From NCBI GenBank assembly GCA_937922005.1, contig CAKZWV010000076.1, positions 1 to 20,575 on the forward strand: a stretch of DNA of 20,575 bases, given 5' to 3'. Both the position numbers and the translations under genes were made by a program. Every line of letters begins with the position of its first letter. Positions within the stretch are counted from its first letter, which is position 1. The DNA comes from an uncultured Clostridia bacterium (GTDB lineage Bacteria; Bacillota; Clostridia; Saccharofermentanales; DTU023). Shown here piece by piece: positions 1-8,837 of the stretch. The notes beneath the pieces were generated by a model. The model saw only the letters and a list, made by a program, of their open reading frames with translations, did not search any database and was not told where the DNA came from.

Positions 1-87
1 GGCAAAAGCTGCCTTCCAGCTTTCAGTTTGAATATATGCCAAGGTGTTTGCATCCCCCTGCTGAACTTTCCGAATAATTGTTTCCAT
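1..87 (-). CDS. GNAT-family N-acetyltransferase, N-terminal fragment
   Basis: Only the first 29 codons lie in the window, and the gene runs off the left edge. It starts at an ATG (85-87) preceded by a strong GGAGGT ribosome binding site. The readable protein begins METIIRKVQQGDANTLAYIQ and continues TESWKAAFA. The pattern of a short beta strand (IRKV), an acidic 'GDA' turn and a helix ending in 'ESWKAAF' is the usual opening of GNAT acetyltransferases, which transfer an acetyl group from acetyl-CoA to an amine. The acetyl-CoA binding motif lies outside the window, so neither substrate nor subfamily can be named. The family call rests on N-terminal resemblance alone. It is read in the same direction as all its neighbours but is separated from the giant gene by a terminator, so it is probably its own transcription unit. 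Confidence 0.6.
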   Translation of the reverse strand, partial: METIIRKVQQGDANTLAYIQTESWKAAFA

Positions 88-94
88 TTTGGCG

Positions 95-100
95 ACCTCC
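95..100 (-). promoter_or_regulatory. Ribosome binding site of the GNAT fragment
   Basis: On the minus strand GGAGGT lies 7 nt before the ATG at 85-87. This fixes the start of a gene too short in this window to be judged by length. A TATAAT -10-like hexamer sits upstream (133-138), but no convincing -35 box is spaced correctly from it. Confidence 0.65.
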
Positions 101-401
101 ACATATTATTATCTATCTGCTGATTCACCTCGATTATATTATCAATTCTCTTGCTTTGCTTACACTGGAGCTCAACAACACGTCATTTTGTTGCAGGATA
201 GCGGGGAAGGCTAAGGTTCCTTGGTAGCCTTCATCATAGATTTCAAGGGAGTATTTGTCAAGTGAAAAACGTGACTGCGTTACCATGATAGAAACCTTAT
301 AGATCCTAGGTGCTTCCGTATTAGTCAAGTGATGAAAGCTTGGTCAGCAGGTCGTATAGTCTGCGCTAAGGGATGACTTGCAAAAGTTTTTTTCAAACGC
401 A
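101..401. other. Intergenic region without a convincing gene
   Basis: About 300 bases between the GNAT start and the terminator of the giant gene. A minus-strand open frame of 64 codons (134-328) opens with TTG, has no ribosome binding site before it and gives a protein that I do not recognise. It may be chance or a gene remnant. A TATAAT hexamer (minus strand, 133-138) could serve the GNAT gene. I see no RNA gene, insertion sequence end or long repeat here. Confidence 0.5.
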
Positions 402-431
402 AAAGAGCGGATGATTTCTCATCCGCTCTTT
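402..431 (-). terminator. Hairpin terminator behind the giant surface-protein gene
   Basis: A perfect 13-bp inverted repeat (402-414 with 419-431) encloses a four-base loop. Read on the minus strand the loop is GAAA, a stable GNRA-type tetraloop. The right arm runs into TCTTTTGCGTTTG, a short and interrupted T-rich tail. It lies 83 bp past the stop codon of the giant gene, with no other gene between them. The tail is weaker than in a classic intrinsic terminator, so efficiency is uncertain. The stem is symmetric enough to act on the other strand, but no plus-strand gene needs it. Confidence 0.75.
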
Positions 432-513
432 GCATTTAAGGCTTTGCTGATAAATGGGTGTGCTAGAGGTAAGCTGAATCGGCTTATCCTAGCTTAGTAG
501 GGTTTGGGGTAGC

Positions 514-3500
514 TTAGTTACCCAGGTCTGGAATACTATCTCCATGCTCTTGCTCAATGACATCGCCGAAGACTATCACGGGGACGTCCACTTCAAAAGT
601 CTGTCCGTTGGTATAGGTCACTATGATTTTTGCCTCTGCCTGACCGACCTTACTTACATCAGGATTCGTTTTGATGGAGACACTTTGCAGCTCGGCCCTT
701 TCTGGCTTACTGAGTGCCTTCTCGTAGTCTTCTGTAGTGGGGAATTTACCCTCCACTGGAACATAGATGGCCCTTGCGGTTGGTTTCTTTTGAGCAACAA
801 CCGTAATGGTCACATCTACATCCACAGTCTTGCCATTAGGATAGGTAACTCGCACTTTTGCGGGTACCTCTCCTGGCTTCTCAACATTCGGTTCCCCTCC
901 TGGTACGTAACTAAATTGGGTTTTTTCAGGCAGAGGATCTTTGGTACTAGATCCTGGAATATTCTCAATAAGCTCCTTTGCTTCGGGTCTGACTCCAATA
1001 GGAGTTGTGACGCCTTCCTTGGGTATGGGTGGGGGTAAAATAGGCTGTTGGTCAAGGCTTGTTAAGTACTGAGCTGTAATCTCTGTATCTTGAGTAAAGG
1101 TACCCTTTACCACAGTAGGCTTTCCCTCTTTCTTATCCCAGGAGGCGGTGTCACCCCGGCTGGTCGACCAGCGGATGAAATGATAGGTCCAAGAAATTCC
1201 ATTATTATCCTCCTCACGACCATCAGGATCGCCTGGGGTAATGGAAACTTCCTTCTCGGGGTTAACCCAGTAGGAAGAACGGGCTTTTGTTTTATCTGTA
1301 GCCTTATCCGTAGGAATAAAAGTAACCGTTACATAGCCATCTGGCTTTGTCTTACCTTCTTCCTCCTTGATGACATCCGCAAGGGGTTCAAAGTGGAAAG
1401 TATACTCTGTATCAACTGTGATCTGTTGGTTGCTGGGGATCTGCGGAGCCCAAACATTCTTATCATTAGGCTTATAGCCTATATCCGGTTTCTTATATAT
1501 AGCATCTGCCCTCGGTGTAAGATCAACAGTTTTCTCGGGATTCACATAGTAAACTGTGGTGCCCTGAAGCTTTCCGTGGTCTCCAGCCTTAAAGGTTACC
1601 GTAACGTAGCCATCGGGCTTGAAGCCTGGTCCAGGCATGACGTCCGGATACTCCCGATACTGAGCAGTGATTTCTATGGGCTTATCACCCTCCTTCGCCA
1701 ACACTTCAAGATCCTTATCCCATTGGACAAAGCGATAGCCTATGTCCGGTTTTACAAGGGGAGCAGGAAGGGTAATCTTAACGCCCGGCTTGACCCAATA
1801 GGAAACCGTAGCCACCGGTATCCCCCCCACTGTCTTTAATAAGTTCCCATGATCACCCTGCTTGAAGATCACCTTGGCATAGCCAGAGGTTTCTTCCGTC
1901 TTGATGTTGTCCAAGGTGTTATACAGGGCTAGGATTCGGTCACCGTCTTGGTAAACCGTTAGTTTCTGTAAGTCTACATCCCAACGGGCAAATTCATTAC
2001 CCGTTTTGGGTGCCACCTTGGGAGCAAAATCTTTCAAGATCACTGGTTTATTGGGATTGACAAAGACGGTCTTTTCTGATTTTTCAGGATTGGTCCCGTC
2101 AATCGTCCCTTTGTCGGTAGTATCAAAGATAACCTTGATGTAGCCTTGGGGTTTTTCAGAGTCATCTTCCTTGGTCTTTTCAATGACATCGTCATAAGGG
2201 GCATATTGGGCTGTAACTGTAAGGTCAGAAGTAATCGATGTATCAGACGCTTTGTCCCAACCATTAGCTTGATAGCCGGTAAAGGGTTGAATCGTCGGAT
2301 GGGCAAGGTCACGGAGCGTTTTTCCAGCTTTTGGATTGACGTAGTAGAGTTTTGTCCCCTCTAGGGTTCCTCCGGTACCCGGCACAAAGGTCACTTGGAC
2401 ATAGCCATCCGGCTTGGAGACTTCAGGTTTTTCTGGATTCTCAATCGGAATGATTGGATCCAGTGGCCCGAAGGTTCCTTTTATGGTAGTTGGCTCTGTA
2501 TAGGTTGTGGGGGTTTTGGGATTAGGCTTCCAGCCTTCAAATTTGTAACCGGTTTCTTCAATCACATGGGGATCAGGTAGGGTTACTTTTTGGTTAGGAT
2601 CGACATAATAGGTTACGACCTCACCATCAACGATGGACCCGCCATCTCCTTCGATCTCAAAGCTTACCTTGACATAACCGGGCGTTTCTTCTGTCTGGAT
2701 GGCACCGATAGGAACAAAGCTTGCTGTAATGGTAGTGATCGACTCTGTATATTGAGTTGGAATCCTAGGATCCTTGTCCCAGGAACTAAATTCATAGCCA
2801 GTATCGGGAGTGGTAGCCGGTGGATCAAGAGTGAGGTACTTGGTAGGATTGACAAAATAGGTTGTCTTTGGAACCGTTCCGTGCTCACCCGCCACAAAGA
2901 CTACTTCTACATAGCCGTCCGGCTTAGGCGTATCCTTATCCTTCTTCAAATAATCCGGTATTGCCTTTGATTTGGCCGTCACGGTAAGGTCGGATTGAAT
3001 CACAAGATCGTCCGCTTTATCCCACTTTTCAAAGCTGTAGCCAATCAAGGCCTCAACGCTTGGTTTAACAAGATCAGGATCTCCCAGCTTCTTGCCTGCA
3101 TCATGGCGGACAAGGTAGGCTTGGGGCTTGGGATTATTTGCAAAACGTAGGCCAGAGTCATGTTCAAAAGTGACCCGCCAATAGCCTGTAGGACGAACTT
3201 CTGGATCCTGGGGATCGTAAGGAATGATGTCGGGGGTGGTATAGGTAGCCGTAATTAGGGTGGGAGATTTAGTGAATTTGTGTCTCTTGGCTAGGTCAAA
3301 CTCCACATCCCCGCCATCCTTTTCATATGTCCATGCAGCAAATGTATAGGGATCGATCCCTTCAGGATTTTTCCCTGGGATGATCACCTGGGCCTTGGGA
3401 TTTACATAGAAGACGGTCTTTTGAGGGGACTTGGCATGTTGGGTGGGGTTAAGAATCACCTTGACATAGTCTTCCGGAACATACTCCGGCTTGTCTTCCA

Positions 3501-6500
3501 GAGTCTTCCCTTCATAGATGTTCTTAATTACTTTGATGGGAATCTCAACGAAAGCAACTTTCGTTCCGTGAGTAATCTTGGCCGTGACGTATTCTGTACG
3601 GGATGATTTGTCGTCGGGATTCTTCTTTTCCTGGAGCTTATCGTAGAGGGCCTCTTTCAATTTTTCCAAGGATGAATAAGTCTTCCAGGAGCTAGCATCT
3701 CCTTCACCAAAGTCCACCTTGGCATCCCCAGGAAGTGATTTTTCTCCCTGGTGGCGAAGGGCGTCCTTCAAATCATCCTCACTCGGCAGGAAGGAGTTGA
3801 CCCAAGTATTTCCCTCCTGGAAGGACTCTGGGACTGTGATTTCTGTTGCACTAAATTCTGACTCTTTTTCAAAGACGGCATAAATCGTTCGTTCCGCTTT
3901 AATCTGATGACGCTGAGCAAGGTCAATCGATTGCTCGTCCTGATTAGCGTCCTTATAGCGCCAGCCTTTAAAAACATAGCCAGGAATGGGCTTAGGCGTT
4001 TCATTCGGAATCAGGACTTTTGCATCTGGATTAACATAGTAGGTCTTCTTTTGCTTATCTATTGCCAAGTTGGTGGGATCTACAACGACCTTAACAAACT
4101 TCTCCTTCAATATAATATTCTCTCGGACGACGCTCGGCATGTTGGCATCATCCAAGGCCCGGTAGATGTTCTTGAAGACCTTCACTGGAATATCAACATC
4201 GAAGGGAGTTCCACCTTTCCATTCGATTTCAGCAGCAATGGATTCATGGCGGGGCGGTTGATCGCTCGGAGCTTCGCCTTCTTTTTCTTTCAGTTTTTCA
4301 TAGACCTTGTCGTCTTTGTCCCTTAATTCGTATCCAGTAAATTCTTCGGTTTTTAGATCTGCCAAAGCGTCATTATATTGCTTGTCCGTTGGCAAGAAAT
4401 CATTAACCCAGTCATTACCATCTTTCCATGACTCAAAGACCACGATTTCTTTTGCATCTTGTTTCGTAAACTTAGCCGTAAAGGTATAAGACTCCCGAAT
4501 CACGGTATCTTTATTCAAGAGGGCGCTATCTTCCCAAGCTTTAAACGTGTAGCCAGGTTGTACTTGAAGCTTCGCCGCATAACTTGAAGATGCTGGATCG
4601 TTAGGAGTAGCGGGCACTACCCCAAGATTGCGGAACTCAAGCCCCTCGATGACATCATAATAGAGCTCCTTAATCTCCTTCCCGTCTTTATCAGTGCCAA
4701 ATGATCCACCCTCGTCTGCTTTAAAGGTAATCCGGCAATAGCCGGTGGGAGTAGCAGATTCTTTTCCTTTACGGTGAATCACGCGGACATCCTGGTAGTA
4801 AAAATTGACCTGGGGAAGGACACCTTCTTTAGAAGGAACGCCATTGATGCCTTGGATATTACCGTGTTCATCCAGGTCAAAAATCAGCTGAACCTGATTA
4901 GCACTCTCCAATTTCCAGCCAGGAAGAGGCCGATAATTTCTCGCATCGTAGTCACGGTTCCCGTTGGTCACCTCTTCCGGCTCTAGGATATGGCTATAAT
5001 TGGAATCCTTAGGCAGCTTCGAGTGATCAGCGATGGAAAGGAGTGTGTTCTCACTTTCTTCACTTGGGTCTTTTATCCCTAGGTAGTTCACCCTATAGTG
5101 CCTTTTACGAAATGGGCGATAAAAGTAATGGAAGGTATTGATGAAATCGTCTGTAAGAGAGGGGTTCTTCTCTTTCGCGGCTTTTATTTCTTCTTCAGAC
5201 ATAATCCGAAGATTTTGGTAAAAACTATTAGAGCGATCTGTCTCCTCACAGTATTTTTTATAGTATTGATTATCCTTTTTTGTTAGTTCATCTTTGGGAA
5301 CAAGTAAAAACTCTTCGCCATGTTTTTTGGCATTTGTATAAATATACTGTCCAACTCTCTGTTCTTTGAGTTCTGTTGTATGAAGTTCTACTTCATTATT
5401 TAGGTCCTCGTCCATTATGTGATGCTTTACTTGGACAGTAACCAGATCGTTATTAATCCAGATTGCCTTAAGATAAACATCACTTACAACCTCATTGCCA
5501 AAGGCATATAATTCACGGACACCAAATTGCTCCACGTAGTCAGTGTCAATACTACCATCAGGCTTTTTGTGTATAACTTCCCAGCCACCAAAGTCAAAGC
5601 CAGGTTTTGTGGGACGAATGAAGTAGAAAGGATCATCCGGTTGATTGGGTTGGTCTTCTTTAATGGGCTCATTGGGTTCATAGATTGTCATGCGGTGCTT
5701 CACGCTAAAGACCTGGGGAGCGTCAGCGCTTGATGGTTTCTTTTGGAGAACAGGAACACTATACTTTGCCTTGCCCATGGACGTAACAATACTATCGCCC
5801 TCTTTATGGGTGGCAAGATTCAGAGGTTCTATGGTCTTGATCTTTTTACCATCTGGCTCCTTGAACTTTCCACCATCTGGATCAAAAGTAAGGGTCCATT
5901 CCAGATCCGGTTCTCCCCAAATAGCATAGAGCACGATGTCATGATTGGGCATAGTAAGATCTGCCACTTGAAGCTCGGCTTTAAGCTTGCTTAGCTCATC
6001 GTGTAGCTTTTTATCTGTATTCGTGAGTGGGCCTATCTTTTCTTGCGTTTTCTTTTTCTCTTCTTTAACGCTTTCCTCTTCTTCTACTGTTTTAGTTTCA
6101 CGCTCCTCTATATTGCGTAAAGCTTTATAAAATCCAGTCATTTTATCATAGTTATCAGAAAGCTCTTTATACTTTTTATCTATCTCTTTTTCGAGTCTAT
6201 CTGCCTCCAAATTCTTACTCGTGTCCTTAATCATCGTATTTCCTTCAGGGTCCATAGACCAGCCCTTGAAGACGTAAGAATCCGGCAAATTCTCGGGGCG
6301 ATCTTGGTCTGTCAGCTTAGCAGCAAACTGATCCAATTTATCTACTTTTCTAAGGGGCTTTTGATAATAGATTCCTGCAATCTTTACAGAAGACCCATCG
6401 CTTAGGGTCTTACTTTCCAGTTCCTTGCTATCGTCAATGGTATATGGATTGGTATCCAGGAAAATATTATACTTCAGCCTTTTGTATGGAAAGGTTAGGT

Positions 6501-8817
6501 GATACTTTTTAATATTTTCAAATGGAACTTGACTAATCTGATTATCCTGAATGGGTGGCGCAGTAAAGAAGGATCTCTCGTTGTATGGTCTATATGTAGC
6601 TTCTCCTTCGGGATTTTTAGACACCTTTCCATTAGGATTCTTCTTGCTTACTTCATCTAACGAAATATGTAGCTTACTCTCAGTAGATCCTTCAAGAAGA
6701 TATGCCCATTTCATATCATCAATTGAAATAGCTTGCACATCGCCATCAATAGGTGCGTCAGATTTAAATCCAGGAATGTATGGCGCAGGATACGGATATG
6801 GATTATGTGTATCAATCTTGACGGAACTCATGTCCGGATCAAAGTGATATGAAGAATCCCTTCCCTCATCTTCCATTCCCTGAAACATATATTCCAAATA
6901 GTAAATTGCAAATTGATGATCATCAGGGCCATTACTGATCGACGCTACTGGGCCAAAAGACATGGTGTATTCATCCAAAGGCTCTCCCGTTGAGGTGGAT
7001 TCAGTCACGGGATTAATCCTACCTTCTTGCGGATCACCCCACTTATACCTATCAATAAAATCCTTTGAACTCAGCCAATAAGGTGGTGTATCATTAAACT
7101 CTACATAAGGATCGTTAAATTGGTCTACCGTATTTCTATTCCAGCCCAAAAAAGATGTACGCGGTGGAAAAAGTACGCCCTTGGCTTTATCAATCAACCA
7201 GAAATCATTGGGCCAACCTTTGATTCGCTCACCAAACTTGGCCGTAGTGCTATAAGGTTTATATTTTTCCTTTTTAGGGTCCTTTATAGGGTCGTATGTA
7301 GAGTCATAATCTATGAATTTTTCATTTTCATTCGACGATGGCACATGCATCCTAGACTCGAGCTCAATATTATCATTGATAGCTGCAGGCGCTTTCTCAA
7401 ATAGTAAAGTATACTCCCGTCGGTCGTAATATATGTTGTACACCGTCTCCCCATCGGGGCGAACTGTTTTTATAACCTGCTTTGCTGGCTGACTCTCATT
7501 GGGATCTTCTAGATTCTCTTTTGTGGTCTTTTTCTCATTTCGAGTATAGTATTCTTCTAGACGCTTCCATTTGCCTCCTCGTATCTCAGTGAGAATATCC
7601 GAAGGAATATCAGGAAACTGAACATTTTCTGGACGTACTAGATCTAGGTCGGGTGCAGTGCCGGTCTCAGCATCCTTTACCACCGTGGCACCTGCAAAAT
7701 CATATCCGTCCGGACCTAGTTTATTTTCATCGTAATTACCCGATTCAGCTTTTTGTGTCCAAAACTGAATGGTATAGTTGGCCTTTTTTTTATCATCCCA
7801 TTGAGCCGTAAAGGTCACATCCGTGGCAGGCATAATTAGTTTATTGCTCTTGATCTTATCCTTTTCAATTAACGTTCCCTTTGGTATCGTAGTATCAATC
7901 CCAGCATCACGATATATTAAGTCTTGATCTGCTACCCAACCTTTTAGAGTGACCCCTCTTTTACTGGGGTCTTCTTCCAACTTAGGGATTTTCTGCCCAT
8001 AATATAGTCTTTTAGCAGGAATATCTGTTCCCCCGTTTGTATGATAAACAACATCATAGGATTTTCTATAGTAGCGGCGCTCAACAGTAAACCCTTTTGC
8101 GCCTTCTTGATCAGGCATACAAATCCTGATATCGGCAGACTCAGGTTGATAACCGTTAACCTTATCATCGCTAAGAAAAGGTACCGGTTGAATTGTCCCA
8201 ACGTAACCCGTCATAGGGGCAGAAATCTCTTTATCTACGTCAAAAGTCCCTGGTTTATCTAGGCTCTCAAAGCGATGCTTTACCATAATCGTAACCTGCT
8301 TCGGCTCATAAAGATTAGAGTCGACCTTCCTATAATGGGTAAGGCCTGGCCTAGGTTGGTCCTTTGCCTCTTTTATTATGCTATCATAATCAATTTTCTG
8401 CCTAACTCTAGGTTTTCTATAACCTGGCAGGTCGGGAAAGGTGATAACTTTCGATATTCTCGATTTTTCTTCCGCAGAAGCCGATTCTCCTACCGTGGCA
8501 ATATAGGGCTGATAGGCAGACTCGTTGCTTCCTCCCCTTAGCGCCAGATAGTCTATTTCATAGGTATAGGTTTTAGGCATGGGAGGATTCTGAATCTGTC
8601 TATTCGCCTCATCCCGTGCTGTAGGATCTTTATCAAATTCCGCAGCTTTGAATACAGAATCAGCGTTTAAAATTGTACTCTGTTCCTTGTCAATGTGTTC
8701 ATAATCCACAGATACTGGCATTGCTGCCAATAAGGGCAAGGGTAAAGATGTCGCTAGCATCAAAATAGCTACGACAGTTACCAAACTCCTTTTTATACTG
8801 ACTTGAAAGCGATTCAT
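514..8817 (-). CDS. Giant secreted repeat protein (InlB-type and Rib-type repeats), probable surface adhesin without visible anchor
   Basis: A 2767-residue protein with a Sec signal peptide (basic MNRFQVSIKR, then a hydrophobic core, cleavage probably near LLAA at about 29-32). After an unassigned region (about 33-253) come divergent InlB/Listeria-Bacteroides-type repeats, the first near 254-345 (YHTNGG ... KGW ... FTAQW). A charged coiled-coil stretch (about 869-950) interrupts one such repeat. Two related Rib+InlB modules follow (1456-1657, 1658-1874), then eight InlB-type units (1875-2599) with recurring KPDGYVTVTF, YYVNP and GYxFxxWDKD motifs, and two Rib domains (about 2600-2767). Such proteins in Gram-positive anaerobes are large surface or matrix adhesins; that role is inferred. 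The chain stops at SIPDLGN with no LPXTG, membrane helix or basic tail, so release, non-covalent attachment or 3' truncation are all possible. The start is supported by AGGAGGT six bases upstream. The gene has its own promoter and is more AT-rich than the mut operon. Confidence 0.9.
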   Translation of the reverse strand: MNRFQVSIKRSLVTVVAILMLATSLPLPLLAAMPVSVDYEHIDKEQSTILNADSVFKAAEFDKDPTARDEANRQIQNPPMPKTYTYEIDYLALRGGSNESAYQPYIATVGESASAEEKSRISKVITFPDLPGYRKPRVRQKIDYDSIIKEAKDQPRPGLTHYRKVDSNLYEPKQVTIMVKHRFESLDKPGTFDVDKEISAPMTGYVGTIQPVPFLSDDKVNGYQPESADIRICMPDQEGAKGFTVERRYYRKSYDVVYHTNGGTDIPAKRLYYGQKIPKLEEDPSKRGVTLKGWVADQDLIYRDAGIDTTIPKGTLIEKDKIKSNKLIMPATDVTFTAQWDDKKKANYTIQFWTQKAESGNYDENKLGPDGYDFAGATVVKDAETGTAPDLDLVRPENVQFPDIPSDILTEIRGGKWKRLEEYYTRNEKKTTKENLEDPNESQPAKQVIKTVRPDGETVYNIYYDRREYTLLFEKAPAAINDNIELESRMHVPSSNENEKFIDYDSTYDPIKDPKKEKYKPYSTTAKFGERIKGWPNDFWLIDKAKGVLFPPRTSFLGWNRNTVDQFNDPYVEFNDTPPYWLSSKDFIDRYKWGDPQEGRINPVTESTSTGEPLDEYTMSFGPVASISNGPDDHQFAIYYLEYMFQGMEDEGRDSSYHFDPDMSSVKIDTHNPYPYPAPYIPGFKSDAPIDGDVQAISIDDMKWAYLLEGSTESKLHISLDEVSKKNPNGKVSKNPEGEATYRPYNERSFFTAPPIQDNQISQVPFENIKKYHLTFPYKRLKYNIFLDTNPYTIDDSKELESKTLSDGSSVKIAGIYYQKPLRKVDKLDQFAAKLTDQDRPENLPDSYVFKGWSMDPEGNTMIKDTSKNLEADRLEKEIDKKYKELSDNYDKMTGFYKALRNIEERETKTVEEEESVKEEKKKTQEKIGPLTNTDKKLHDELSKLKAELQVADLTMPNHDIVLYAIWGEPDLEWTLTFDPDGGKFKEPDGKKIKTIEPLNLATHKEGDSIVTSMGKAKYSVPVLQKKPSSADAPQVFSVKHRMTIYEPNEPIKEDQPNQPDDPFYFIRPTKPGFDFGGWEVIHKKPDGSIDTDYVEQFGVRELYAFGNEVVSDVYLKAIWINNDLVTVQVKHHIMDEDLNNEVELHTTELKEQRVGQYIYTNAKKHGEEFLLVPKDELTKKDNQYYKKYCEETDRSNSFYQNLRIMSEEEIKAAKEKNPSLTDDFINTFHYFYRPFRKRHYRVNYLGIKDPSEESENTLLSIADHSKLPKDSNYSHILEPEEVTNGNRDYDARNYRPLPGWKLESANQVQLIFDLDEHGNIQGINGVPSKEGVLPQVNFYYQDVRVIHRKGKESATPTGYCRITFKADEGGSFGTDKDGKEIKELYYDVIEGLEFRNLGVVPATPNDPASSSYAAKLQVQPGYTFKAWEDSALLNKDTVIRESYTFTAKFTKQDAKEIVVFESWKDGNDWVNDFLPTDKQYNDALADLKTEEFTGYELRDKDDKVYEKLKEKEGEAPSDQPPRHESIAAEIEWKGGTPFDVDIPVKVFKNIYRALDDANMPSVVRENIILKEKFVKVVVDPTNLAIDKQKKTYYVNPDAKVLIPNETPKPIPGYVFKGWRYKDANQDEQSIDLAQRHQIKAERTIYAVFEKESEFSATEITVPESFQEGNTWVNSFLPSEDDLKDALRHQGEKSLPGDAKVDFGEGDASSWKTYSSLEKLKEALYDKLQEKKNPDDKSSRTEYVTAKITHGTKVAFVEIPIKVIKNIYEGKTLEDKPEYVPEDYVKVILNPTQHAKSPQKTVFYVNPKAQVIIPGKNPEGIDPYTFAAWTYEKDGGDVEFDLAKRHKFTKSPTLITATYTTPDIIPYDPQDPEVRPTGYWRVTFEHDSGLRFANNPKPQAYLVRHDAGKKLGDPDLVKPSVEALIGYSFEKWDKADDLVIQSDLTVTAKSKAIPDYLKKDKDTPKPDGYVEVVFVAGEHGTVPKTTYFVNPTKYLTLDPPATTPDTGYEFSSWDKDPRIPTQYTESITTITASFVPIGAIQTEETPGYVKVSFEIEGDGGSIVDGEVVTYYVDPNQKVTLPDPHVIEETGYKFEGWKPNPKTPTTYTEPTTIKGTFGPLDPIIPIENPEKPEVSKPDGYVQVTFVPGTGGTLEGTKLYYVNPKAGKTLRDLAHPTIQPFTGYQANGWDKASDTSITSDLTVTAQYAPYDDVIEKTKEDDSEKPQGYIKVIFDTTDKGTIDGTNPEKSEKTVFVNPNKPVILKDFAPKVAPKTGNEFARWDVDLQKLTVYQDGDRILALYNTLDNIKTEETSGYAKVIFKQGDHGNLLKTVGGIPVATVSYWVKPGVKITLPAPLVKPDIGYRFVQWDKDLEVLAKEGDKPIEITAQYREYPDVMPGPGFKPDGYVTVTFKAGDHGKLQGTTVYYVNPEKTVDLTPRADAIYKKPDIGYKPNDKNVWAPQIPSNQQITVDTEYTFHFEPLADVIKEEEGKTKPDGYVTVTFIPTDKATDKTKARSSYWVNPEKEVSITPGDPDGREEDNNGISWTYHFIRWSTSRGDTASWDKKEGKPTVVKGTFTQDTEITAQYLTSLDQQPILPPPIPKEGVTTPIGVRPEAKELIENIPGSSTKDPLPEKTQFSYVPGGEPNVEKPGEVPAKVRVTYPNGKTVDVDVTITVVAQKKPTARAIYVPVEGKFPTTEDYEKALSKPERAELQSVSIKTNPDVSKVGQAEAKIIVTYTNGQTFEVDVPVIVFGDVIEQEHGDSIPDLGN
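517..1020 (-). repeat. Two C-terminal Rib/alpha-type domains of the giant protein
   Basis: Residues about 2600-2767 hold two domains with the Rib signature of paired strands: KVRVTYPNGKTVDVDVTITV in the first and IIVTYTNGQTFEVDVPVIVF in the second. Rib domains are rigid stalk units in streptococcal and other Gram-positive adhesins, usually placed just before a cell-wall anchor. Here the second copy is followed by only about 15 residues (starting GDVIEQ) before the stop. Confidence 0.8.
1021..3195 (-). repeat. Array of eight InlB-type repeat units in the giant protein
   Basis: Units begin near residues 1875, 1965, 2045, 2135, 2222, 2311, 2400 and 2491, a spacing of about 80 to 91 residues. 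Typical elements in order are GY(V/W)xVTF, a glycine-rich turn such as GDHGxL, (Y/F)(Y/W)VNP, a GYxFxxW motif, TITAxF and a linker such as DVI plus acidic residues. The units differ clearly in sequence, so this is old duplication rather than a recent tandem expansion. The last two units share an identical KPDGYVTVTF opening. Confidence 0.8.
3196..4452 (-). repeat. Tandem duplicated Rib+InlB modules of the giant protein
   Basis: Residues 1456-1657 and 1658-1874 are two copies of one composite module offset by about 202 residues. Each opens with a similar motif (EIVVFESWKDGNDWVNDFLP against EITVPESFQEGNTWVNSFLP). Each continues through a Rib-like strand pair ending IPVKVFKNIY or IPIKVIKNIY. Each closes with an InlB-type part containing YVNP and a DLA(Q/K)RH motif. 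The pairing of the two fold types in one repeating module is visible directly in the sequence. Confidence 0.75.
5968..6216 (-). other. Coiled-coil insertion inside an InlB-type repeat
   Basis: Residues about 869-950 are dominated by E, K and L in a helical pattern (for example LEKEIDKKYKEL, VKEEKKKTQEK and KLKAELQ). They lie between the YVFKGWSMDPEGN half of an InlB-type repeat and its expected closing strand (MPNHDIVLYAIW). The DNA here is strongly AT-rich. One 60-base stretch starting at 6121 has 15 G or C bases. No coiled-coil prediction was run; the call is by eye. Confidence 0.65.
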
Positions 8818-8821
8818 TGTG

Positions 8822-8828
8822 ACCTCCT
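8822..8828 (-). promoter_or_regulatory. Ribosome binding site of the giant surface-protein gene
   Basis: AGGAGGT on the minus strand, ending four bases before the ATG at 8815-8817. It is a near-ideal Shine-Dalgarno sequence and settles the start of the 2767-residue protein, in agreement with the signal peptide that begins there. Confidence 0.85.
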
Positions 8829-8837
8829 GTTATCCAA

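Noticed and set aside
134..328. 64-codon minus-strand open frame in the left intergenic region
   Set aside because: It starts with TTG, lacks a ribosome binding site, and its product matches nothing that I recognise. A remnant or chance frame is more likely than a gene.
927..941. LPEKT in the giant protein as a possible sortase motif
   Set aside because: It is followed by the remaining Rib domains rather than a hydrophobic helix and basic tail, and it lacks the final Gly of LPXTG.
1090..1839. 249-codon plus-strand open frame opposite the giant gene
   Set aside because: It is a mirror of the repeat-coding strand, whose regular InlB motifs prove the minus-strand reading. I see no ribosome binding site or recognisable protein.
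1021..4452. CRISPR array or recent DNA tandem repeats suggested by the repeated motifs
   Set aside because: The repeats are protein-level, 80 to 200 residues long and divergent at DNA level, within one continuous open frame. There are no short identical repeats with spacers.
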